From positions 1-20,815 of the forward strand of contig JAJYVM010000011.1 of the NCBI GenBank assembly GCA_021792015.1: DNA of 20,815 nt, written 5' to 3'. Source of the DNA: Bacillota bacterium. Its GTDB lineage: Bacteria; Bacillota; Sulfobacillia; RBS10-35; JAJYVM01. Below the pieces are notes generated by a model that was given only the letters and a program-made list of their open reading frames with translations, had not been told where the DNA came from and made no database searches. A program made the position numbers and the translations under genes. Shown one piece after another: positions 8,901 through 16,563 of the stretch; the first letter of the stretch is position 1, and each line of letters opens with the position of its first letter.

Positions 8901-11900
8901 CGACCGGTTCGGCCGTCACGGCGAACGAAGTCCACATCGCGCAGGCGAACACCGCCCCCCTGCCCGCCTCTTCCCTTCCGGCGCTGCCACCCGGCAGCGG
9001 TTCTGAGGCGTTCCCCTTCGTCGACCTGAATGTCACCCTTCCCGGCTGCAGCGGTCCCCAGGGCGTGTGCCTGACCGTGACCGCGCAACACACCCATTCC
9101 GACGCCACCCTCGTCGGCGGCGTGGAGACCCTGGTCGTCAGCTCCCCGACCGTCCAGGTCGCGTTCTCGACCTCTTCCGCCACCTCATTCTGCGCAAGCA
9201 CCGGGGCGTCGTGCACGATCACGGTGGGCGCCGTCGATGCGACCACCGGCCTGCCCCTTCCCTCCAGTTCCGTGAACAACACGATGACGTTCGTCCTGCC
9301 CCCAGCGGGCGCCGACGTGGCGTTCACGGCGGCGTTGACCTCCAACGTTCCCGACTCGGCCCAGACGGCGTCCACGCCGCCCTACCGGATCTCCGTGCTG
9401 CCGATCGGGCTCGAGCAGCTGGACGTGCTGCCCTTCAAGATCATCTACGCCCCGCCCGGCGGGGGCAGCCGCTCGTCCTTCGCCCTGCAGCAGAGCCAGT
9501 CGAGCTCGACCTCGTACGCCCTGGGCAGCGATGTATCGAACAGCACCAGCAGCGAGACCGCCCTCGCGCTGTCCGAGAAGGCGTCGGCGGCCTACGACGG
9601 GATCGGCGCGAACGCCAACGCGAAGCAAGAGTGGGACACCACGGACAAGACCACGACCACGAACTCGACGACGACCAAGACCGGGGTGACGTTCACCAGC
9701 TCAGAGGGCGAGACGTGGACGGCGGCCGCTCCGGCGGGTGCCCTGGACCAAGCCGGGGTCGCGCCCTGGCGGTATGACCAGTTCGTCCTCGTTCCGCATC
9801 CGCAGTTCGCCATTTACGATGGCATCACGTGCCCGTATGGGGCGGCGCCCACCGGCGCGGGCGCCTGCCCGAACGGTGCGCCGCAGGGGGCCATCTCCTA
9901 CGGCATGCTGGGGGCCGGGGCCAGCATGGTGGAGGTCTCGGCCAACCAGCTCTACACGTGTTCGCTTGGCGCCCCCCTGGCCATTCCGGGCGACTACATC
10001 CCGCCACTTGTGCTGGCGCCGAGCGAGTGCACCAGCCTGCTGGCTCTTGACCCGTTTGCGCCGGCACCCGGCCGGGCCGCCAGCCAGGCCAACTCTCCGC
10101 AAACCCTCAACGCGGGGAACAGCCAGGTCGCGGTGCCGGTGCAAACGGTGGCGCTGGGCGTTCCAGGGGGCGGTACCGGCGGGCCCTATGCGGTGAGCCT
10201 CACCTCGTCGGCGACGACGTCGGTCAGCACCACCCAGTCCTCGAAGTTCAGCGCCACGGTCGACAGCGTCTTCTCCGCCAGCGAGGGCGGCGGCCTGACG
10301 GCCGGCCTCAAAGGGGCCAGCGCCAGCGCCGGATTCGAGTACACGCAGACGCAGGGCAGCTCCGTCACCCAGTCGGTGACGATCACCACCAGCAACAGCC
10401 AGGCGACCACCTGGAAGGAGTCCGCGACGGCGACCCTGAACGATGCGCAGCAGCCCATCACCACATCGATCTGGCTCGACGGACGCTGGGGGACCCTGAT
10501 GTTCCAGGTTCCGAAGGCCTCGGTCTCCGGCGTGAGCCCCCAGAGCGGCGCCGTCGGCACCCAGATCACCATCGCCGGCGACGGCTTTTGGAACGGCGCG
10601 GAATCGGTGCTCTTCTGCCCCGTGGGTGGCGGGCCGTGCAGCTACGGGAGCGACGTGAACGCCACCAGCAACCTGGCCATGACGGCGGTGGCGCCCGCCG
10701 ACCTGATCCCCGGCACCTACACGGTCGAGGTCCGCGACCCCGGCGGCACCGGCACCGCAAGCTGCGGCCAGGGCGCCAGCACCTGCGACCAGTTCACGGT
10801 GACCTCCGCCACGACGGGCGGCCCGGCCGTGGACAGCGTCACGCCGGCCGGCGGGTCGAGCGCGGGCGGCAACCTGGTGACCCTGACCGGCACCGGCCTC
10901 GCCGGGGTGACCCAGGTCTGGTTCGGCGAGAGCGACCCGAGCCAGGATCCCGCGACGTTCAAGGCGCTCCAGGCCGGAGGCGCGGCCAGCGGGGCGGCTG
11001 TGGCGCCGGCGCCGCTCTTCCGGATCATCAACGAGTCGAAGATCGTGGCCTGTGCCCCGTCCGTGCCCCTGCCCGGCCCGGTCTGGGTCGCGGCGTACGA
11101 TGCGGCCACCGGCACGTGGAGCACCGTCACACCCGGGGACGAGTACACCTACAGCGCTGGTCTGCCCGAGGGGCCGTGCAACCTGCAGAACACGCAGGGT
11201 GCGCCAAGCGTCGCCTCGGTGTCGCCCACCGTGGGCCCAGCCAACGGGGGCACGACCATCACGGTGACCGGGCTGCGATTCAAGCCGCAGGACGTGGCGA
11301 CCGCGTGCACGCTGCAGGGCTGCGCGCCCGACTCGACGCTGACGATCCTGCCGGCGCCGTCCGTCGAGTTCTGCCCGGTCCTCGGCGGGGCCTGCGTCCA
11401 GGGCACCAACGTGGAGGTGCAGAGCGGTTCCCAGCTGAGCGTGGAGGTGCCGCCGGGCAGCGGCGTGGTGGACGTGCGCGTGGGCAATTCCGCGGGCTTC
11501 AGCGCGACCAGCCTCTATGACCTGTTTGCGTACGCGGCGCCCCCCACCTGTCCCGCCGCCGGGTGTCCGGCGGTGCCCGGCAGCCTCTCGCTCGGCGCGA
11601 GCCCCGCCCACGCGGTGGCCGGGCTGCAGCCCGTGACCGTCACCGCCGAGGTGCTGGACAGCCTGGGCCAGCCGATGGACAAGCAGGCGGTCAACTTTAC
11701 CGCCACCGGCGCGGGCGTGACCTCCGGCTCGGCTCAGGTCCAGACCGACGGGGCCGGCATCGCGACCTGGCAGCTGCAGTCGGCGGCTCCCGGTCAGGTG
11801 TCGATCACGGCCACGGTGGACGGCTCGACCGGCGACCTGCTGCTGATCAACCGCACGTCGGCGGCCTTCGTGCCGGCACCGATCGTCCAGGGCATCAGTC

Positions 11901-14900
11901 CCGCGAGCGGCTCGCCGGCCGGCGGCAACACGGTGACGGTCACCGGATCGGGCTTCAGCGATGCGACCGCGGTGTACTTCGGCTACGCGGCAGCCGCCGG
12001 CTTCCAGGTGCAGTCCGACACCGAGATCACGGCCACGGCGCCGCCGCAGGCCGGAGCCGCGGCGGTCGATGTGACCGTGGCGAACCCGGCCGCGCAGAGC
12101 GGTCCGGTCCCAACGGACGTCTACACGTACGGAACCCCGGCGACGCCAACTGCGACCGCGGCGCCGGCTGTCACCAGCGTGACGCCGGACGCCGGCTCGC
12201 CGGCAGGCGGGACCCAGGTCACGATCACCGGCCAGAACTTCACGGGCGCCGAGCGGGTGGACTTCAGCGGCGCGCCGGCGACGAGCTTCACGGTCAACAC
12301 GGATGGCACGATCTCAGCGACGGCGCCGCCCGGGACCGGCACGGCCTACGTGACGGTGACGACAGCCGCCGGCAGCAGCGTCGCCGTGCCCGCCGGCCAG
12401 TTCAGCTACCTGCCGCCGCCGACCGTGACCAGCCTGCAGCCGGCCGGCGGGGCCTTCCAGGGCCCGACCACCGTGACCATCGCCGGCAGCGGCTTCACCT
12501 CCGTCGGGGATACCGTCATGTTCGGCCAGGTGCCGGCGACCGACGTCACGGTCGTCTCCGACAGCGAGATCCTGGCCACCGCACCGCCTGGCGCCGCGCC
12601 GGGCCCGGTGGCGGTGACCGTCACGGCCGCGTGCGGGAGCCCGGCGTCCGTCAACGCGACGGCCTGCGGGAGCAACGTGGCATCGCCGGCCTCCACGTTC
12701 ACCTACCTGCCCCTGCCGGCGGTGACGGGCCTGAGCCCGTCCACCGGCCCCGGCGGCACGCAGGTCGCCATCAGCGGCACCGGATTCACCACGGCGACCA
12801 CGGTGGCGTTCGGCACGGTGCCGGCCACCAGCTTCCAGATCGACTCCGACGGCCAGATCACGGCCACGGCGCCGGCGCTGGCCCCGGGCGCGGTGGACGT
12901 CACGGTGGCGACGGCCTGCGGCAGCGGCGCGAGCCGGGCGACGAGCTGCGGCAGCAGCGCCACGGGCGGCGACGACCTCTTCACGGAGACCGCGGCGCCG
13001 GCCGTCACGGGGGTGTCGCCCGCCAACGGGCCACTTCGGGCGGCCACGGCCGTCACCATCAGCGGCACCGGGTTCACGGGCGCCACCAATGTCGCGTTCG
13101 GGACGGTGTCCGCCGGCTTCAGGGTGGTCTCGGGCGATGAGATCACGGCGACGGCCCCGGCCGCGACGGCGGCGGGCGCGGTCGACGTCACCGTGACCGT
13201 GTGCGGCACGGGCGGGCAGGGTTGCGCGACCAGCGTGATCCGCGCCGCCGACCGCTTCGGCTACCTCCCGCCGCCGGCGGTGAGCAGCGTCTCGGCGGCC
13301 GGCAGCAGCAGCGTGGCGGGCGCCAGCGTCACGATCGAGGGCGCCGGCTTCACGACGGCCACGCAGGTGGACTTCGGGTCCACCCCGGCGGCGGGCTTCA
13401 CCATCGACTCCGACCGGCAGATCACCGCCGTCCTGCCCGCTGGCGCCGGCACGGCGGATGTGTCCGTGACGACGGCGTGCGGAACGCCGGGCACGGCGGA
13501 CGCCACCAGCTGCGGCACGTCCGTGGCGGGCCAGTTCAGCTACGGCTCCGGGCCGGTGGTGCAGGCCCTGGCCCCGGCCAGCGGTCCGGCGGCCGGCGGC
13601 ACCGTGGTGACCATTCATGGCACCGCCCTCTCCGGGGCCACCGCCGTCCTCTTCGGCGGCACGGCCGCGCTCAGCTTCGGCTACCCGCAGGGCCCGGACG
13701 GCCCCATCGCGGCCGTGGCGCCGCCCGGCACGGGCACCGTGGAGGTCACGGTCACCACGGCCAACGGGACGAGCTCGCCCACGGCGGCGGCCGCCTTCAG
13801 CTACCTGCCGCTGCCCGCGGTGACCAGCGTCCAGATCCCCAGCGGCCCGCTCACGGGCGGGGAGACCGTCATCCTGGGCGGCAGCGGCTTCAGCACGGTC
13901 TCCGGCTCGGTCTACAGCTCCGTATACGGGGCGGTGTACGGCGCGGTCATGTTCGGCTCCGTGCCGGCCACCCGGATCACGGTGGTCTCCGGTGATGAGA
14001 TCGTGGCGACCGTCCCGGCGGCGGCGAGCCCAGGCACGGTCGACGTGACCGTGACGGCGGCCTGCGGCAGTGGCGCCACGGCCTGCGGCACCAGCGTCGC
14101 GGCGCCGGGCGACCGCTTCAGCTACCTGCCGCCGCCCGTCATCACGTCCCTGAGCGCCGGCGGGGGCCCGGTCAGCGGCGGCCAGACCGTCGCCGTCAAC
14201 GGATCCGGCTTCACCACGGCCCAGGAGGTCCTGTTCGGCCCCCGGGTGGCGACCATCGAGTCGGTGACCGACCAGCAGATCACGGTCCTGGCGCCGCCCG
14301 GAACGCCGGGCGTGGTGGACGTCACCGTGATCACCGGCTGCGGCGGCGCCGCGACGGCCAACGCCACCAGCTGCGGGGCCAGCCTCCCCGCGGCCCTGGG
14401 CGGCACCTTCACCTATGGCTCCGGCCCCGTGGTCACCTCGCTCTCGCCGCGCAACGGACCGACGGTCGGCGGCACCGCGGTGACCATCACCGGGTCGGGC
14501 CTGACCGGGGCGTCGGGCGTGATGTTCGGCGGCACGGCCGCACAGGGGTTCACGGTCCTGGGCGGCGGCGCCATCGTGGCGACGGCACCGCCGGGGAGCG
14601 GCACGGCGGAGGTGATGGTCACCACGCCGGACGGAACGAGCGCGCCGGCGGCCGCCAGCCTGTTCACCTACCTGCCGCCGCCAGCCGTGACCAGCGTGAG
14701 CGCGCCGAGCGGGCCCCTTGCCGGCGGCACCACCGTGGTCATCGGCGGCAGCGGGTTCACGACCGTGGCCGATGCCGTGTACTTCGGCGCGCAGCGCGCC
14801 AGCGGCGTCACCTTCGTCTCGGACCAGGAGCTCATGGCCACCGTGCCGCCATCGGCCGCATCCGGCACGGTGAGCGTCACGGTGAGCGCGGCCTGTGACA

Positions 14901-16444
14901 CCCCGGCCACAGCCGGCGCGACGGCCTGCGGGACCAGCGCGGCCGCGGCCGGAAGCGGCTTCGGCTACCTGCCGCTTCCCGTCATCGACTCGCTCAGCAC
15001 GGGTACCGGCGCCCTCACGGGCGGCGAGCAGATCACCATCAGCGGCACCGGCTTCCGGACCGTCAGCCGGGTGGACTTCGGCTCCGAGGCGGCGACCATC
15101 GAGTCGGCGACGGACGGCCAGGTCACGGTCCAGGTGCCCCCGGGCATCTCCGGCACCGTGCCCGTCACGGTGACGACCGAGTGCGGCACCGCCGCGCTGG
15201 CCGACGCCACGTCCTGCGGCACCAGCCTGGCCCAGGCCTCGGGCTCCGGCACCTTCGGGTCCCTGCCCGCGCCCCGGGTGACCGCCGTCAGCCCCGTGGC
15301 GGGACCGGCCTCGGGCGGCACGACCGTCACCATCACCGGCACCGGCTTCACCACCGTCACGTCTGTCGATTTCGGCGGCGTCTCGGTGAGCTTCACCCAC
15401 GACCCGAGCGCCATCGACACCGAGCTGACGGCCACGGCGCCGCCGGGCCCGGCGGGCACCACGGTGGACGTGACGGTCACGTCCGTCTGCGGCAGCGCCG
15501 CCAGCGCCACGCCGACCAGCTGCGGCGGCAGCGGGGCGAGCCCGGCTGACCACTTCGCCTACCTGCCCCTGCCGGCGGTCACCGGGGTCAGCCCGTCCGC
15601 CGGCGTGGTCGGCGGCGGTACCACCGTGACCATCAGCGGCACCGGGTTCACGACCGCAATCGGCGTGTCGTTCGGGACCGTCCCGGCGACATCGTTCCAG
15701 GTGGTGTCCGACCAGGAGGTCATGGCCGTGAGCCCCGCGGGGGCGGCCGGCGCCGTCGACGTGACGGTCGTCACCAGCTGCACGGGCGCGTACGCGCAGA
15801 CGGCGACAAGCTGCGGCAGCAGCACGGCCAACACGGCCGACCAGTTCACGTACTACCCGAGCACCGTGGCCGTCGTGACCCGCATCCTGAGCCCCGGGTG
15901 GAACACCCTGTCCATTCCGTTCCCGCTGGCCCACCCGGAGCTGTCCCAGATCCTGTCGGACGGCGGAGCGTCGCTGAAGGCAGCGTACGTGTTCCATGAC
16001 GGCCGCTGGCGGTTTCTGTGGCTCGGTCCGGACAACGCGCTGCGGCAGCCCATGAGCGCCCTGTACCTGTACATCGGGGGCAGCAGGGACGTGACGGCGA
16101 CGCTGACCCCGGACATCCCGGCGCCGAGCGCGAGCCGGCAGCCGCCGGCGCCGCAGGCGCCGTCGCAGCTTGCGCTCAGCCCCGGCTGGAACCTGGTGGG
16201 CCCGTCCGCCGTCCTCGGCCAGCAGAGCTACGCGTCGTTCCTTTACAACATGCAGGACGGCCAGGTCAGCATGCTGATCGACCCCAACGGGGCGGATGTG
16301 CCGGTCTATGGCCCCGTGGGGGATAAGGGCGACAGCGTCCGCAACGGTTTCGGGTACTGGATCTACGTGACCCAGCCCGGCCAGCAGCTGGTGGGACAGA
16401 TCCTGACCGGCGGCTCACCGGGGCCGGACAACCGCGGCCGCTGA
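5969..16444 (+). CDS. Giant secreted repeat protein: signal peptide, three novel repeats, Ser/Thr-rich module, 17 IPT/TIG and one Big_1-like domain, C-terminal GWN module
   Basis: The protein is about 3491 residues from ATG 5969. A start at GTG 5855 would add 38 residues ahead of the signal peptide. Residues 1-48 form a signal peptide: an Arg-rich start, a hydrophobic core CLVLTYLVGIAGLGGVL and an AAAAA-G cleavage region. Next come three repeats of about 305 residues (nt 6119-7045, 7048-7957, 7958-8890) that I do not assign to a known family, then a Cys-containing beta-rich segment (about 9000-9410). A Ser/Thr-rich module (about 9420-10510) contains two similar hairpin-like stretches. Three IPT/TIG domains (10516-11540), a Big_1-like Ig domain (11557-11866) and 14 more IPT/TIG domains (about 11875-15870) follow. 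The C-terminal GWN module (15871-16441) matches the gene ending at 2976. There is no LPXTG motif or C-terminal membrane helix. The architecture indicates an extracellular stalk-like adhesin or matrix protein; toxin-like activity of the Ser/Thr-rich part is only a possibility. Confidence 0.87.
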   Translation: MQRRRGLHRAAARAFRRRALRAGCLVLTYLVGIAGLGGVLFPGAAAAAGGAVAGISLSNYAMGASGVTWTFALLTTAALDSPANTGEQGQLVITEADGVSFPPVSSTSPNYQLVMTLPSGGGTALQPSLIQPSGSMLTVTLPSGSIPSGTTFAFTVGGVTNPIAAGLSDSLTMTGTNLNAPCPIGVANCTGTTKVGVFTTSPLSFAYTNPIPTASVSPATSGLPATWTVSVPGLALSGGDSITLAAYTLSATSPTDAASFPTQASDYQINGAQVAGLGVAPATVEAVGAGITAGTLGVPGVTLTLPAGASTPTGTLTITAQNTINPATSGQVFLQVQVGSSEPLAGGLTSVQLTEPTQAPAPTVSVADAAEGASGVAWTLNFTNPADLGGNSSLAGQPEIVVHDNGGATFSSSATYTVTGREPDGVAISGATVTVPASNDLVVTFPTGQAIPAGTTLTVVMNDVTNPSASQDTLTIAGLDQNAQVCPPAAGAAAACALESVTAFTAFTTPTFDFTVPTVAVTTASQQAGATTPWTVAFPSNALSAGDTITLAAWTESTASSGAPLTEPALPTQPSAYTIAWAGGQGSPAQVSATDVSTGLTLAGAPMAIPAVVLTVPSGGLPASNLRIAFEATNPGPGALYAWVQATGQAAISGSTGITLQPPSVTAAPTTATLSSYVPGAQNVAWTMKFTVTGGNLGGGAGAQPELFLRDADILQTTHCVSSPTCAQEAPGTVFPTNLQDYAVSGGGAALPAPASVSVDNSGVTLLFPQNATIPAGTDLTLSVAGVTNPVPAAASDPITIEGIDHNALVCAPAASGGATCAPQDLSVFTTSTSVTFIAPAATLSSTVSGAPGTTWTLNLPVPSMTGGTIALAGYLQAQAAASPAGFSSQAGDYQIAVPGVSSPIAPTAVAPTTLTVGGLAVAGVVLTLPANLSLPAGSITVTALDTTNPDAAGNLSLAESVDGGSPVTAQTGLGIDPTGSAVTANEVHIAQANTAPLPASSLPALPPGSGSEAFPFVDLNVTLPGCSGPQGVCLTVTAQHTHSDATLVGGVETLVVSSPTVQVAFSTSSATSFCASTGASCTITVGAVDATTGLPLPSSSVNNTMTFVLPPAGADVAFTAALTSNVPDSAQTASTPPYRISVLPIGLEQLDVLPFKIIYAPPGGGSRSSFALQQSQSSSTSYALGSDVSNSTSSETALALSEKASAAYDGIGANANAKQEWDTTDKTTTTNSTTTKTGVTFTSSEGETWTAAAPAGALDQAGVAPWRYDQFVLVPHPQFAIYDGITCPYGAAPTGAGACPNGAPQGAISYGMLGAGASMVEVSANQLYTCSLGAPLAIPGDYIPPLVLAPSECTSLLALDPFAPAPGRAASQANSPQTLNAGNSQVAVPVQTVALGVPGGGTGGPYAVSLTSSATTSVSTTQSSKFSATVDSVFSASEGGGLTAGLKGASASAGFEYTQTQGSSVTQSVTITTSNSQATTWKESATATLNDAQQPITTSIWLDGRWGTLMFQVPKASVSGVSPQSGAVGTQITIAGDGFWNGAESVLFCPVGGGPCSYGSDVNATSNLAMTAVAPADLIPGTYTVEVRDPGGTGTASCGQGASTCDQFTVTSATTGGPAVDSVTPAGGSSAGGNLVTLTGTGLAGVTQVWFGESDPSQDPATFKALQAGGAASGAAVAPAPLFRIINESKIVACAPSVPLPGPVWVAAYDAATGTWSTVTPGDEYTYSAGLPEGPCNLQNTQGAPSVASVSPTVGPANGGTTITVTGLRFKPQDVATACTLQGCAPDSTLTILPAPSVEFCPVLGGACVQGTNVEVQSGSQLSVEVPPGSGVVDVRVGNSAGFSATSLYDLFAYAAPPTCPAAGCPAVPGSLSLGASPAHAVAGLQPVTVTAEVLDSLGQPMDKQAVNFTATGAGVTSGSAQVQTDGAGIATWQLQSAAPGQVSITATVDGSTGDLLLINRTSAAFVPAPIVQGISPASGSPAGGNTVTVTGSGFSDATAVYFGYAAAAGFQVQSDTEITATAPPQAGAAAVDVTVANPAAQSGPVPTDVYTYGTPATPTATAAPAVTSVTPDAGSPAGGTQVTITGQNFTGAERVDFSGAPATSFTVNTDGTISATAPPGTGTAYVTVTTAAGSSVAVPAGQFSYLPPPTVTSLQPAGGAFQGPTTVTIAGSGFTSVGDTVMFGQVPATDVTVVSDSEILATAPPGAAPGPVAVTVTAACGSPASVNATACGSNVASPASTFTYLPLPAVTGLSPSTGPGGTQVAISGTGFTTATTVAFGTVPATSFQIDSDGQITATAPALAPGAVDVTVATACGSGASRATSCGSSATGGDDLFTETAAPAVTGVSPANGPLRAATAVTISGTGFTGATNVAFGTVSAGFRVVSGDEITATAPAATAAGAVDVTVTVCGTGGQGCATSVIRAADRFGYLPPPAVSSVSAAGSSSVAGASVTIEGAGFTTATQVDFGSTPAAGFTIDSDRQITAVLPAGAGTADVSVTTACGTPGTADATSCGTSVAGQFSYGSGPVVQALAPASGPAAGGTVVTIHGTALSGATAVLFGGTAALSFGYPQGPDGPIAAVAPPGTGTVEVTVTTANGTSSPTAAAAFSYLPLPAVTSVQIPSGPLTGGETVILGGSGFSTVSGSVYSSVYGAVYGAVMFGSVPATRITVVSGDEIVATVPAAASPGTVDVTVTAACGSGATACGTSVAAPGDRFSYLPPPVITSLSAGGGPVSGGQTVAVNGSGFTTAQEVLFGPRVATIESVTDQQITVLAPPGTPGVVDVTVITGCGGAATANATSCGASLPAALGGTFTYGSGPVVTSLSPRNGPTVGGTAVTITGSGLTGASGVMFGGTAAQGFTVLGGGAIVATAPPGSGTAEVMVTTPDGTSAPAAASLFTYLPPPAVTSVSAPSGPLAGGTTVVIGGSGFTTVADAVYFGAQRASGVTFVSDQELMATVPPSAASGTVSVTVSAACDTPATAGATACGTSAAAAGSGFGYLPLPVIDSLSTGTGALTGGEQITISGTGFRTVSRVDFGSEAATIESATDGQVTVQVPPGISGTVPVTVTTECGTAALADATSCGTSLAQASGSGTFGSLPAPRVTAVSPVAGPASGGTTVTITGTGFTTVTSVDFGGVSVSFTHDPSAIDTELTATAPPGPAGTTVDVTVTSVCGSAASATPTSCGGSGASPADHFAYLPLPAVTGVSPSAGVVGGGTTVTISGTGFTTAIGVSFGTVPATSFQVVSDQEVMAVSPAGAAGAVDVTVVTSCTGAYAQTATSCGSSTANTADQFTYYPSTVAVVTRILSPGWNTLSIPFPLAHPELSQILSDGGASLKAAYVFHDGRWRFLWLGPDNALRQPMSALYLYIGGSRDVTATLTPDIPAPSASRQPPAPQAPSQLALSPGWNLVGPSAVLGQQSYASFLYNMQDGQVSMLIDPNGADVPVYGPVGDKGDSVRNGFGYWIYVTQPGQQLVGQILTGGSPGPDNRGR
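6119..8890 (+). repeat. Three tandem ~305-residue beta-rich repeats
   Basis: Each unit has two halves. The first begins with a (A/N)V(A/T)WT strand (MGASGVTWTF, EGASGVAWTL, PGAQNVAWTM). It runs through a hydrophobic GT(T/D)(F/L) strand and V(T)NP, then G-x-x-x-NA-x-x-C, a second Cys about 8-12 residues on, and FTT. The second begins PTASVSPATSGLPATWT or an equivalent. It continues LALSGGDSITLAAY or an equivalent, an (A)SDYQI-like strand and a LTLPA strand, and ends T(I/N)P. Unit starts lie near 6119, 7048 and 7958. I do not recognise a named family. Confidence 0.7.
9420..10515 (+). other. Ser/Thr-rich module with two similar hairpin-like segments
   Basis: The module opens with LPFKIIYAPPGGGS and closes with WLDGRWGTLMF. 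Between these are two stretches of alternating Ser/Thr and small residues, each with a Gly/Ala-rich turn in the middle. The first (nt 9463-9720) centres on AYDGIGANANA; the second (nt 10189-10440) centres on GGGLTAGLKGASASAGF. They are separated by a Cys-containing core with FVLVPHPQFAIYDG (about 9778-10080). The pattern recalls the amphipathic beta-hairpins of beta-pore-forming proteins. That comparison is by composition only. Confidence 0.45.
11557..11866 (+). other. Big_1-like (group 1 bacterial Ig) domain inside the TIG array
   Basis: PGSLSLGASPAHAVAG, then PVTVTAEVLDSLGQPM and the strand NFTATGAGVTSGSAQVQTD-G-AGIATWQL, matches invasin/intimin-type Ig group 1 domains: a VTxxVxDxxGxPxxxxxVxFT strand and a TDxxGxAxxxL strand. 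It separates the first three IPT/TIG domains from the remaining fourteen. Confidence 0.6.
13553..15271 (+). repeat. Higher-order duplication: a three-TIG superunit in two copies
   Basis: Copy A (13553-14425) and copy B (14426-15271) have the same order. First comes a Cys-free TIG with FGGTAA, preceded by a YGSGPVV linker. Next is a TIG with SGPL-x-GG-x-x-V and GGSGF. Last is a VI(T/D)SLS TIG with ATIES(V/A)TD in place of the usual strand. The copies differ by 27 nt in length; a 36-nt insertion in copy A (13910-13945), offset by small changes elsewhere, largely explains this. Confidence 0.65.
13910..13945 (+). repeat. Three imperfect 12-nt tandem units (VYSS/VYGA/VYGA)
   Basis: GTCTACAGCTCC, GTATACGGGGCG and GTGTACGGCGCG are adjacent and encode VYSS-VYGA-VYGA inside a TIG domain. 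Related units (FTSVGDTVMFG near 12500) lack them, so this is an insertion of twelve residues. Confidence 0.7.
15871..16441 (+). other. C-terminal GWN module, copy 2
   Basis: About 190 residues contain GWNTLSIPF, YVFHDGRW, a LYLYIGG strand, GWNLVGPS, GQQSYASF, IDPNGADV, GYWIYV and TQPGQQLVGQI. Order and motifs match copy 1 at 2467-2973. Copy 2 has a longer Pro-rich linker (APSASRQPPAPQAPS) between the two halves. Confidence 0.75.
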
Positions 16445-16510
16445 TGGCGGCAGGCCGGGGCAGCGGCGGCCGCCGAACCCCGGCTCGCCCGCCCAGGAAG
16501 CCAAAGCAAG

Positions 16511-16536
16511 GGCGCCCGGACGTACGTCCGGGCGCC
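16511..16536. terminator. 26-nt perfect palindrome between convergent genes, likely bidirectional terminator
   Basis: A fully complementary GC-rich palindrome with core CCGGACGTACGTCCGG lies 66 bases after the giant gene's stop and 27 bases before the end of the convergent IclR gene. An AA on one side and a TT on the other add weak flanking pairs. The position suits termination from both sides. The core is shared with 2988-3011. Confidence 0.65.
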
Positions 16537-16563
16537 TTCACAATGCTGCGTTGGAAGCGGACC

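Larger units (their letters stand above)
11875..15870 (+). repeat. Fourteen tandem IPT/TIG domains
   Basis: Each unit of about 80-105 residues follows the IPT/TIG consensus: V-x-x-(V/L)SP-x-x-GP-x-x-GGT-x-VTI-x-G-x-GF, V-x-FG, a short strand, I-x-ATAP-x-G-x-G-x-VDVTV and an FTYLP linker. Starts lie near 11878, 12162, 12420, 12717, 12999, 13275, 13553, 13816, 14137, 14426, 14683, 14980, 15272 and 15573. Ten units have a Cys pair inserted in the late strand loop (for example TAACG...TACG). The units starting near 11878, 12162, 13553 and 14426 lack it. Three more TIG domains precede the Big_1-like domain. Confidence 0.85.

Noticed and set aside
6569..9097. Minus-strand open frame of 842 codons
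   Set aside because: It has the same antisense high-GC pattern and no recognisable protein.
11875..15870. Repeated pattern considered as a CRISPR-like or DNA repeat array
   Set aside because: Units are about 250-320 nt, in frame, protein-level IPT/TIG repeats without short identical repeats and unique spacers.
12314..15997. Minus-strand open frame of 1227 codons opposite the TIG array
   Set aside because: It is low-complexity Arg/Gly/Ala sequence. Long antisense frames are expected opposite GC-rich repeats; the plus strand encodes recognisable TIG domains.
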